Of a DNA stretch of 5,223 nucleotides, positions 1 to 5,223 are shown piece by piece. The stretch is taken from contig NVSA01000171.1 of assembly GCA_002401045.1 (NCBI GenBank), positions 1 through 5,223 of the forward strand, given 5' to 3'. Source of the DNA: Paracoccaceae bacterium (GTDB taxonomy: Bacteria; Pseudomonadota; Alphaproteobacteria; Rhodobacterales; Rhodobacteraceae). The notes under the pieces were generated by a model. The model was not told the origin of the DNA. It did no database searches and saw nothing but the letters and a program-made list of their open reading frames with translations. Position numbers and translations under genes: made by a program. Each line of letters opens with the position of its first letter. Within the stretch, counting starts at the first letter, position 1.

Positions 1-698
1 ACCGGCCGCGCGCCTTCGGGTTTACGCAAAATCCGCAAAGTGGCTTCTGTCACTACACCCAACTGCCCTTCAGAACCACAAATTACGCCCAGCAGATCAA
101 GGCCAGCACTATCCAGATAAGCCCCGCCTATATCAACAACTTCACCGTCCATCATCACCATTTTGACACCCAACAGATTGTTGGTGGTCACCCCGTATTT
201 CAAACAATGCGCACCGCCTGAGTTCATCGCCACATTGCCCGCAATGGCACAGGCCAACTGGCTGGACGGGTCAGGCGCATAGAAAAAATCATTATCGGCC
301 ACAGCGTCTGTTACCGATAGATTGGTACGCCCTGATTGGACGCGAATAAAGCGATTATCGTAATCTATTTCCAACACATCGTTTAGTTTCGTGACCGCCA
401 AAACCACGCAATCCGCCGTGGGCATCGCACCGCCAGCCAGCGATGTACCCGCGCCGCGCGGCACAACGGGCACATTTTGTGCGCTACAAATCTTTAGAAC
501 CTCTGCAACCTCTTGGGTCGAGCTGGGCAAGACCACGACCATGGGCGGACAGCGATAAGCCGTCAGCGCATCGCATTCATAAGCTCTGGTTTCTTGTGGC
601 GCATCAATCACCGCATCGGGTGCCATCACAGATCGCAACTGCGCCACAATCTGCGCTTTGCGTTCCAGAACACCGCTATCTGGCGTTGGCATTTCCAT
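1..698 (-). CDS. glcD: Glycolate oxidase FAD-linked subunit GlcD (5' part, runs off left edge)
   Basis: This gene encodes the N-terminal 232 residues of a GlcD-type FAD-linked 2-hydroxyacid oxidase, the flavin subunit that oxidises glycolate to glyoxylate, normally together with GlcE and the iron-sulfur subunit GlcF. Translation from the ATG at 698-696 gives an open frame to the window edge. It carries the FAD-binding (PCMH-type) signatures PRGAGTSLAGG (residues 80-90), PDPSS (143-147), GNVAMNSGG (154-162) and GSEGQLGVVTEATLRI (208-223). E. coli GlcD is about 500 residues, so roughly half is present and the C-terminal FAD-oxidase domain is missing. A second in-frame ATG lies two codons on (692-690). 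The longer start is preferred because a GGGGTG stretch lies just upstream (near 705-710) and the MEMPTPDS opening resembles Rhodobacteraceae GlcD as I remember it. It follows phoB by 83 nt in the same direction and seems to have its own promoter. A D-lactate dehydrogenase of the same fold is the main alternative, but the close resemblance to roseobacter GlcD favours glycolate. Confidence 0.92.
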   Translation of the reverse strand, partial: MEMPTPDSGVLERKAQIVAQLRSVMAPDAVIDAPQETRAYECDALTAYRCPPMVVVLPSSTQEVAEVLKICSAQNVPVVPRGAGTSLAGGAMPTADCVVLAVTKLNDVLEIDYDNRFIRVQSGRTNLSVTDAVADNDFFYAPDPSSQLACAIAGNVAMNSGGAHCLKYGVTTNNLLGVKMVMMDGEVVDIGGAYLDSAGLDLLGVICGSEGQLGVVTEATLRILRKPEGARP

Positions 699-729
699 AG
701 ACACACCCCGTTGCTAGATTATCTGGCTT

Positions 730-757
730 ATTCTGGGGGTTTCACGACAAATGTCAA
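730..757 (-). promoter_or_regulatory. Predicted sigma70-type promoter for glcD
   Basis: On the minus strand there is a perfect -35 hexamer, TTGACA (757-752). After a 16-bp spacer comes CAGAAT (735-730), which matches the TATAAT consensus at 4 of 6 positions. Transcription would start near 722-724 and give a leader of about 25 nt before the glcD ATG at 698. The -35 box sits one base downstream of the 23-bp palindrome at 759-781. The -35 is strong and the -10 only fair, which would suit a promoter helped by an activator. A second GATAAT-like hexamer further downstream is 28 bp from the -35 and is less likely to be used. This rests on sequence matches only. Confidence 0.5.
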
Positions 758-758
758 C

Positions 759-781
759 ATTGGTAATATTATATTACCAAT
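759..781. promoter_or_regulatory. Perfect 23-bp palindrome, probable operator of the glcD promoter
   Basis: The plus strand reads ATTGGTAATAT, then a single T, then ATATTACCAAT, an exact inverted repeat with 11-bp arms. It begins directly after the phoB stop codon (784-782) and ends one base before the -35 box of the predicted glcD promoter. Its centre is about 47 bp upstream of the estimated transcription start, a usual place for an activator or a dual regulator. The outer TTGGT/ACCAA elements recall operators of FadR-type GntR regulators (GlcC, LldR, PdhR). In those sites, however, the GGT and ACC elements are only 2-3 bp apart, whereas here they are 11 bp apart, so the regulator is not identified. 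The site could also fold as an RNA hairpin, but no T tract follows on either strand. Confidence 0.62.
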
Positions 782-1480
782 TCAAGAAGGTTTATCCAAA
801 GAGTAGCCAAAGCCACGCACCGTGCGCACATAGTCAATGTCAGACACTTTATTCAACTGCTTGCGCAACCGCCCGATATGCACATCCACAGTGCGCGTAT
901 CAACGTCCAGACTGTCCCGCCAAACACGATCGAGCAATTGTTCGCGCGACCAAACCCGCCCGGGGGCTTCCATGAACACCTTCAGCAAGCGAAATTCCAA
1001 CGGCCCTAAGTGAATAGGTTTTTCCGCAATTGTCGTCTTATGCCGCACCAAATCCATGCTCAGTAAATCATAGATTAACACATCGGTACTGCCCGATGCA
1101 GACTTACGACGCAGTCCTGCACGCACCCGTGCCAGCAGTTCCTTAATCGAATAAGGCTTGACGATGTAATCATCCGCGCCGGTATCTAAACCGCGCACTT
1201 TGTCTTCTTCTTCACCCCGCGCGGTCAGCATAATCACAGGCGTTGCCTTAGTGGTTTTTCCGCGCTTAATCTGGCGACAAACTTCCAGCCCAGAAATTTC
1301 AGGTAACATCCAATCGAGCAGAACCAAATCGACCTCTTGCTCTTGCAAGATCAACAATCCCTCTTCGCCTGTCTCGGCTTTTAGAACCTCATAGCCCTCC
1401 ACAGACAGATTATAACTCAGCAATTCAAGTTGCGAAGGTTCATCCTCAACAATCAGAATTTTAGGGCCTCCAAATGACAT
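782..1480 (-). CDS. phoB: Phosphate regulon response regulator PhoB
   Basis: PhoB (232 residues; E. coli PhoB is 229) is the transcription factor of the phosphate-starvation response. When phosphorylated by PhoR it binds Pho boxes and activates pst and other phosphate-scavenging genes. The receiver domain spans about residues 7-122, with the acidic pair E12/D13, phospho-acceptor D56 in the LLDWMLP context, switch residue T86 in MLTAR, and K108 in the KPY motif. A linker leads to an OmpR/PhoB-type winged helix at about 133-230, with the recognition-helix region RTVDVHIGRLRKQL and the C-terminal hairpin VRTVRGFGYSLD. All key residues are present. The ATG at 1480 is preceded by AAGGGG (1491-1486) with a 5-nt spacer, and that Shine-Dalgarno shares bases with the phoU stop codon. 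It is the last gene of the pst-pho cluster and is expected to be co-transcribed with phoU. A paralogous OmpR-family regulator is unlikely given the context and the match. Confidence 0.97.
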   Translation of the reverse strand: MSFGGPKILIVEDEPSQLELLSYNLSVEGYEVLKAETGEEGLLILQEQEVDLVLLDWMLPEISGLEVCRQIKRGKTTKATPVIMLTARGEEEDKVRGLDTGADDYIVKPYSIKELLARVRAGLRRKSASGSTDVLIYDLLSMDLVRHKTTIAEKPIHLGPLEFRLLKVFMEAPGRVWSREQLLDRVWRDSLDVDTRTVDVHIGRLRKQLNKVSDIDYVRTVRGFGYSLDKPS

Positions 1481-1485
1481 AACAG

Positions 1486-1491
1486 CCCCTT
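1486..1491 (-). promoter_or_regulatory. Shine-Dalgarno of phoB fused to the phoU stop codon
   Basis: The minus strand reads TTAAGGGGCTGTTATG across this junction. The TAA stop of phoU (1492-1490) supplies the two A residues of the AAGGGG ribosome-binding site, and the phoB ATG follows after 5 nt. A ribosome terminating on phoU therefore sits on the phoB initiation site, which suggests translational coupling. Confidence 0.75.
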
Positions 1492-2155
1492 AATTCTCGA
1501 ACGTCTCGCCCGTGACCAAGTAATGAACTTGTTCTGCAATATTTTTGACCTGATCGCCTGAACGTTCTAGGTTTTTGGCGATAAACAACAGATGCGTACA
1601 AGGTTCGATGTTTCTGGGATTTTCCATCATATAGGTCAGTAATTCACGAAACATCGCGTCTGTACGCTCATTAATATCTTCGTCTGCAAGCCGCGCTTCT
1701 TCTGCTTTTTCAAGGTCTTGGTTGACATATGCCACCATTACCATGTCCAACATATCGGCAACTTGGTTCGACATCTTGGCAATCCGTTTCAACACAGGCT
1801 TCATCGCAGAAAAGTCATTAACTGCGCGAACGCGGTAGGATAATGTCTTGGCATAATCGCCCATACGTTCCAGATTTTGCGAAATTTTCAGCGTCGAGAC
1901 CGCACTGCGTAAATCCTCAGCCATCGGTTGGCGCAACGCAATCAAACGAATGGCTTTTTCGTCGATTGTTTTCTCTAGATTGTTAATCACAGTATCCGCA
2001 TTTGCAACTTTTTCAGCCAGCTCAGCGTCCCCGTGTTTTAACGCACGTGCAGACTCGCGCATCTGAACAATCACCTTGTCAGACATTTGAACCAACAGCG
2101 CTTCGATTTCGCTAAGTTCTTTATCGAACCGCGTAACGATATGAGTTTGTACCAT
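1490..2155 (-). CDS. phoU: Phosphate signalling complex protein PhoU
   Basis: PhoU (221 residues) is a cytoplasmic, all-helical, metal-binding protein. It connects the PstSCAB transporter to the PhoR sensor and keeps the Pho response off when phosphate is ample. The sequence shows the expected two-fold internal repeat of PhoU domains. The first has its metal-site motif in NLERMGD (ExxxD at residues 96-100) and the second in NLERSGD (residues 197-201). Each is followed by a helix of similar spacing. Length is close to that of other bacterial PhoU proteins. The ATG at 2155 has the Shine-Dalgarno AGGAG (2168-2164) with an 8-nt spacer. The gene lies 11 nt after pstB and 9 nt before phoB in the same direction, the classic position for phoU in alphaproteobacterial pst operons. 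No damage or unusual residue was noticed. Confidence 0.97.
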   Translation of the reverse strand: MVQTHIVTRFDKELSEIEALLVQMSDKVIVQMRESARALKHGDAELAEKVANADTVINNLEKTIDEKAIRLIALRQPMAEDLRSAVSTLKISQNLERMGDYAKTLSYRVRAVNDFSAMKPVLKRIAKMSNQVADMLDMVMVAYVNQDLEKAEEARLADEDINERTDAMFRELLTYMMENPRNIEPCTHLLFIAKNLERSGDQVKNIAEQVHYLVTGETFEN

Positions 2156-2163
2156 AATAACTG

Positions 2164-2168
2164 CTCCT
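2164..2168 (-). promoter_or_regulatory. Shine-Dalgarno of phoU overlapping the pstB stop codon
   Basis: The minus strand reads GTTAGGAGCAGTTATTATG. The AG of the pstB stop codon TAG (2169-2167) forms the start of the AGGAG ribosome-binding site, and the phoU ATG lies 8 nt further on. This is the best Shine-Dalgarno match in the window and suggests re-initiation after pstB. Confidence 0.75.
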
Positions 2169-2946
2169 AACCGATCCTGCCGGTAATATAATTTTGTGTC
2201 CGCTGATCTTTGGGTGAGGTGAAAATTTCCTCGGTATCACCAAATTCCACCAAATCCCCAAGATGGAAAAAGGCAGTCTTTTGTGACACACGCGCGGCCT
2301 GTTGCATCGAATGGGTCACAATCACAATGCTGAATTTTGACCGTAAATCATCGATTAATTCTTCAATAATCGCGGTTGCAATTGGATCGAGCGCCGAACA
2401 CGGCTCATCCATCAAAATAACCGTTGGTTGCACCGCAATTGCACGGGCAATACACAACCTTTGTTGTTGCCCACCTGACAATCCAGTACCAGGTTTATCC
2501 AACCGATCGGAAACCTCTTTCCATAATCCCGCACGGGTCAGCGCCCATTCGACCAAGCCATCCAGTTCAGATTTTGAACTGGTTAACCCGTGAATACGCG
2601 GCCCGTAAGCTACATTATCATAGATTGATTTAGGGAACGGATTTGGTTTTTGAAACACCATGCCCACTTGCGCACGTAATTGCACAGGATCAATCGACGG
2701 GTCATAAATATCAACGCCATCAAGCGTAATATCCCCCGTCACACGGCAGATATCAATCGTGTCATTCATACGGTTCAAACAGCGCAAAAACGTAGATTTA
2801 CCACAGCCAGAGGGGCCAATAAACGCCGTCACAGCATGGTCTTGAATGTCCACATCGACATTCTTGATCGCATGTAAATCGCCATAGAAAACATCGACGC
2901 CCCGCGCCTTAATTTTCAAATCTACTTGGTTGGTATCTTTGGCCAT
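2167..2946 (-). CDS. pstB: Phosphate ABC transporter ATP-binding protein PstB
   Basis: PstB (259 residues from the chosen start) is the ATPase that powers phosphate import through PstC and PstA on the inner face of the membrane. All ABC motifs are intact: Walker A GPSGCGKST (44-52), Q-loop glutamine Q99 in MVFQKPNPFPKS, signature LSGGQQQR (156-163), Walker B VILMDE with catalytic E181, and H212 of the H-loop in VTHS. NRMND and YDNVAYGPRIHG are typical of PstB rather than of other ABC ATPases. Start choice: the ATG at 2946 has GAGGG (2955-2951) just upstream and gives a normal PstB length. An in-frame ATG at 2979, with GGTGG 5 nt upstream, would add 11 residues and is a real alternative. An in-frame GTG at 2988 would overlap the pstA stop codon and lacks a clear ribosome-binding site. 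The stop is TAG at 2169-2167, and phoU follows after 11 nt. Confidence 0.96.
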   Translation of the reverse strand: MAKDTNQVDLKIKARGVDVFYGDLHAIKNVDVDIQDHAVTAFIGPSGCGKSTFLRCLNRMNDTIDICRVTGDITLDGVDIYDPSIDPVQLRAQVGMVFQKPNPFPKSIYDNVAYGPRIHGLTSSKSELDGLVEWALTRAGLWKEVSDRLDKPGTGLSGGQQQRLCIARAIAVQPTVILMDEPCSALDPIATAIIEELIDDLRSKFSIVIVTHSMQQAARVSQKTAFFHLGDLVEFGDTEEIFTSPKDQRTQNYITGRIG

Positions 2947-2950
2947 TTTG

Positions 2951-2955
2951 CCCTC
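2951..2955 (-). promoter_or_regulatory. Shine-Dalgarno supporting the pstB start at 2946
   Basis: GAGGG on the minus strand, followed by CAAA and then ATG at 2946-2944, is the reason for preferring this start of pstB over the upstream ATG at 2979. It leaves 35 nt between the pstA stop codon and the pstB start, the longest gap inside the pst-pho cluster. Confidence 0.5.
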
Positions 2956-2981
2956 TTTCAGGTCTCGGTTCAGATGCATAT

Positions 2982-4754
2982 CTACCACCGACGTTCAAAC
3001 TTTTTGCGTAAGAACACCGCGAAGGCGTTCATCAATATAAGGAAGACCAACAACACACAAATCGCGGCCGCTGTGCGGGCCTCAAATGCGCGTTCAGGAA
3101 AGTCTGCCCAGCGGAAAACCTGCACAGGCAACACCGATGCGCTGTCGGTAATGCCATGGGGAATATCCACAATAAACGCCACCATACCGATCATAATCAG
3201 CGGTGCAGTTTCGCCCAAAGCCTGCGCCATTGCAATAATCGCCCCTGTCAAAACACCCGGCATCGCGAGGGGCAGCACATGGTGGAACGAGGTTTGCAAT
3301 TTAGACGCCCCCAACCCAAGTGCGGCATCCCGAATGGACGGTGGCACGGCGCGGATCGCGGCACGGGATGCAATAATAATTGTCGGCAATGACATCAACG
3401 CCAGCACAATCCCGCCAGCCAGCGGTGCCGAGCGTGGCACACCAAACACCCCTAGGAAAACCGACAGCCCTAACAGGCCGAACACAATCGACGGCACTGC
3501 GGCGAGGTTGTTGATATTCACCTCAACAAAATCCGTCAGCCTGTTTTTAGGCGCAAATTCTTCCAGATAAATCGCCGAGAAAACCCCGATTGGAAAAGCC
3601 AGCACGAAGGTCACGCTCATGGTTAATATCGACCCGATCAACGCCCCCCAGATACCCGCAAGTTCAGGCTCGCGACTGTCACTTGATGTAAAGAAACGCC
3701 AGTTGAAATTATCATCCACACGGCCTTGTGCACGTAATGTTTCCAGCCAAATGATTTGGTTGTCAGATGTCTTACGCGCCACTTCAGGCGTGCTGTTTAC
3801 AAACAGTTCCCACTGACCTGCGCCAACCTGTGTCACATCGCCAATAGGCAACATCTCTTTTGCCAGACCGCCGTTAGGATTAATCTCTATAAACTTGATC
3901 CAGCCATCGCCAACACGGGCTAGAATAGAGGGCATAAACTTATCGATCTTACCCGAATATGTCTCGGATTTGGCAAGGGCACGCAAATGCTCTGCTTCAA
4001 CAATATAGGCATCACGCTTGGCCATACGCGCCTCAACCTGCACTAGAAACTCGGCCTTTTTATCTGCGTTCGTCGCCACATCTAAGCGTTGTTTAAAAAC
4101 CCGAACACCGTTGTTTTCCTGCCCGATTTTACCGTCCAGCCGCGCCGCACGTTTCAACAGCTCTTGTTGAATTTCCAATGTAACCGTTGCGAAAATCGGC
4201 TGATCCGCCTGCACTGAATAAATCCCCGACTTGCCTGTTTGGGCAATCCGAATGCCTTGATCAATGCCTTGATCGACCAGCGTGCCATAAGACCCTTTAA
4301 GGTATAAATCAGACACATCGGACGCCAAGAACCGATAGTCAATCGTCTGCCCGATCAATGACGGGTCTTCTATCACCCGCGCGCGCAATTCAAAAGCGGC
4401 GCCACTGCTGACCACATCATACAACTGGCGCTTTACTTTACGTTTTTTGACCGTCGGAAAATACTCTCTCAGGGCGGCCTTAGTGATCCCCGAAAAATCC
4501 GCTTTGCCGATTTTAGCAGGGTCAATTTTATCCGCCGACAACGTCACAGGCAACGTCACATAATTTTCACGTATCGCCCCTGTTGCATCGCCAATCACCG
4601 TCCACATCAAAGTAGCCAGCGCCAACCCAGAAAACAAAACCGCCGCAATACCATAAGCCTTCAGCCGCTTCTGCGCCGCATTACGCTTCTTGACCATAGC
4701 AGATGCCCGCTTGGACGTATGGTGCGCTGCAAGATGAGAAAAGTCTGACATCAT
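2982..4754 (-). CDS. pstA: Phosphate ABC transporter permease PstA with large N-terminal periplasmic domain
   Basis: PstA pairs with PstC to form the inner-membrane channel for phosphate. At 590 residues it is about twice the size of E. coli PstA (296). The permease core is the C-terminal part, from about GIWGAL at 367 to the end. It has several hydrophobic helices and the ABC-permease cytoplasmic (EAA) loop DAALGLGAS...LPLAMPG at about 476-500, followed by the conserved ALGETAPL. The N-terminus has a basic cytoplasmic stretch (15-32), one membrane helix (about 33-54) and then about 310 residues predicted to be periplasmic (55-366). That matches the type of extra domain seen in alphaproteobacterial PstA (DUF3333 as I recall), but it includes a charged, helix-rich stretch at about 191-265. 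Two ATG codons are adjacent (4754 and 4751). AGGGG (4762-4758) is 3 nt from the first and 6 nt from the second, so the second may be the true start. The gene begins 6 nt after the pstC stop codon. Confidence 0.95.
   Translation of the reverse strand: MMSDFSHLAAHHTSKRASAMVKKRNAAQKRLKAYGIAAVLFSGLALATLMWTVIGDATGAIRENYVTLPVTLSADKIDPAKIGKADFSGITKAALREYFPTVKKRKVKRQLYDVVSSGAAFELRARVIEDPSLIGQTIDYRFLASDVSDLYLKGSYGTLVDQGIDQGIRIAQTGKSGIYSVQADQPIFATVTLEIQQELLKRAARLDGKIGQENNGVRVFKQRLDVATNADKKAEFLVQVEARMAKRDAYIVEAEHLRALAKSETYSGKIDKFMPSILARVGDGWIKFIEINPNGGLAKEMLPIGDVTQVGAGQWELFVNSTPEVARKTSDNQIIWLETLRAQGRVDDNFNWRFFTSSDSREPELAGIWGALIGSILTMSVTFVLAFPIGVFSAIYLEEFAPKNRLTDFVEVNINNLAAVPSIVFGLLGLSVFLGVFGVPRSAPLAGGIVLALMSLPTIIIASRAAIRAVPPSIRDAALGLGASKLQTSFHHVLPLAMPGVLTGAIIAMAQALGETAPLIMIGMVAFIVDIPHGITDSASVLPVQVFRWADFPERAFEARTAAAICVLLVFLILMNAFAVFLRKKFERRW
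4251..4274. repeat. Perfect 12-bp tandem duplication inside pstA
   Basis: The 12-mer AATGCCTTGATC occurs twice with no gap, at 4251-4262 and 4263-4274. Read on the minus strand it encodes the repeated tetrapeptide DQGI-DQGI (residues 162-169 region) in the periplasmic domain of PstA. Because the unit is a multiple of three, the frame is kept. Identity at every base, including third codon positions, suggests a fairly recent slippage duplication rather than an old protein repeat. Confidence 0.85.
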
Positions 4755-4757
4755 AAA

Positions 4758-4762
4758 CCCCT
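4758..4762 (-). promoter_or_regulatory. Shine-Dalgarno of pstA overlapping the pstC stop codon
   Basis: The minus strand reads GATTAGGGGTTTATGATG. The TAG stop of pstC (4763-4761) contributes the AG of AGGGG, and two tandem ATG codons follow. The 3-nt distance to the first ATG is short and the 6-nt distance to the second is closer to optimal, so initiation may favour 4751. Confidence 0.7.
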
Positions 4763-5223
4763 AATCATACGCTTCTTGGTATTTACGCACCACGCGCAAA
4801 GCCACAATATTTAACAGTAAAGTCATACAAAAAAGCGTAAACCCTAGCGTAAAGGCAGGCCCCGCCGCCGTTGACGCCTCGGTATCACCCGTAATCAACA
4901 TCACAATTTGCACCGTCACTGTTGTGACAGCTTCCAGCGGATTCACGGTCAAATTCGCGCCTTGTCCCGCCGCCATAACCACAATCATAGTTTCACCAAC
5001 TGCCCGCGAAACCCCCAGCAAGACCGCAGATACAATGCCTGGCAACGCCGCAGGAAGCACAACTTGGCGAATGGTTTCCGCCTGCGTGGCCCCTAGCGCA
5101 TAAGACCCGTCACGCAGGGATTGCGGCACCGCATTAATCACATCATCTGACAGAGACGAGATAAACGGGATGATCATAATACCCATCACCAGCCCCGCCG
5201 CCAGTAACAGCCGCTGCGCGGGG
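4761..5223 (-). CDS. pstC: Phosphate ABC transporter permease PstC (3' part, runs off right edge)
   Basis: Only the last 153 codons of PstC are present, because the open frame continues past the right edge. The apparent in-frame start at 5189 is an internal GTG: the codons before it read PAQRLLLAAGL, without a stop, and continue into VMGIMIIPF. PstC is the second membrane subunit of the phosphate ABC transporter and forms a heterodimer with PstA. The fragment holds the conserved IPFISSLSDDVINAVP segment and then the cytoplasmic coupling (EAA) loop, LRDGSYALGAT...VVLPAALPGI. The signature SRAVGETM and two hydrophobic helices near the C-terminus follow (about AGPAFTLGFTLFCMTLLLNIVAL). It ends with a short charged tail at a TAG stop (4763-4761), 6 nt before pstA. 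Nothing looks broken. The N-terminal part, and any PstC-specific extra domain, cannot be judged here. Confidence 0.96.
   Translation of the reverse strand, partial: PAQRLLLAAGLVMGIMIIPFISSLSDDVINAVPQSLRDGSYALGATQAETIRQVVLPAALPGIVSAVLLGVSRAVGETMIVVMAAGQGANLTVNPLEAVTTVTVQIVMLITGDTEASTAAGPAFTLGFTLFCMTLLLNIVALRVVRKYQEAYD

Noticed and set aside
738..758. Possible Pho box upstream of glcD (TTGACATTTGTCGTGA on the minus strand).
   Set aside because: It lacks the two direct CTGTCAT-like repeats with 11-nt spacing expected of a Pho box. The GACA/TGTC elements are inverted, not direct, and the TTGACA is better explained as a -35 box.
759..781. The 23-bp palindrome as an intrinsic terminator of the pho operon.
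   Set aside because: The stem is AT-rich and no run of T follows on the minus strand, where the next bases are GTTGACATTTG.
443..975. Overlapping plus-strand open frames across glcD, the intergenic gap and phoB.
   Set aside because: They lie opposite well-supported genes and have low-complexity, unrecognisable translations. They look like antisense shadows.
2926..3570. A 214-codon plus-strand open frame opposite pstA and the start of pstB.
   Set aside because: The minus strand encodes the unmistakable conserved PstA permease core. The plus-strand product is rich in A, N, I and T with no recognisable domain.
4154..4342. A 62-codon minus-strand open frame within pstA in another frame.
   Set aside because: It is wholly inside pstA, has no ribosome-binding site that I can see, and resembles no family known to me.
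5187..5189. In-frame GTG as the start of a short 142-residue permease gene.
   Set aside because: The reading frame stays open to the window edge, and the residues before it fit the PstC family, so this is an internal valine codon of a truncated-by-window pstC.
1..5223. A previously undescribed defence, mobile or biosynthetic system.
   Set aside because: Every long stretch is covered by recognised core genes (pst-pho operon and glcD). There are no transposases, attachment sites, CRISPR repeats or unknown genes. The only unexplained structure is the palindrome at 759-781.

Overview
All six genes in this window lie on the minus strand, so the transcriptional order runs from high to low coordinates. 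It is: the end of pstC (cut by the right edge), pstA, pstB, phoU, phoB, and then the 5' half of a glcD-type FAD-linked glycolate oxidase gene (cut by the left edge). The protein sequences look alphaproteobacterial, most like the Rhodobacteraceae/Roseobacter group. The reasons are the GlcD N-terminus, the long PstA with an extra N-terminal periplasmic domain, and the gene order pstC-pstA-pstB-phoU-phoB. Base composition looks moderate for that group, and no species is assigned. This is recognition from memory, not a database search.

Positions 5223-782 hold a compact phosphate-uptake and phosphate-signalling operon. PstC and PstA form the membrane channel of the high-affinity phosphate ABC transporter, and PstB is its ATPase. 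PhoU links transporter state to the sensor kinase, and PhoB is the response regulator that activates the phosphate-starvation regulon. The periplasmic phosphate-binding protein (PstS) and the kinase (PhoR) are not in the window; they may lie upstream of pstC, past the right edge. Gaps between these genes are 6 to 35 nt. At three junctions the Shine-Dalgarno sequence overlaps the stop codon of the preceding gene, which points to translational coupling.

Positions 699-781 form the only real intergenic gap (83 nt). It starts right after the phoB stop codon with a perfect 23-bp palindrome. One base later comes a consensus TTGACA -35 box with a plausible -10 box, reading towards glcD. I see no intrinsic terminator. 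glcD therefore probably has its own regulated promoter but could also receive read-through from the pho operon.

Positions 698-1 hold the first 232 codons of glcD, covering most of the FAD-binding domain.

No mobile element, CRISPR array, tRNA or rRNA was seen. The window looks like ordinary core chromosome. The points worth a second look are the palindrome/promoter unit, the large periplasmic domain of PstA with an exact 12-bp tandem duplication in it, and the stop/Shine-Dalgarno fusions.
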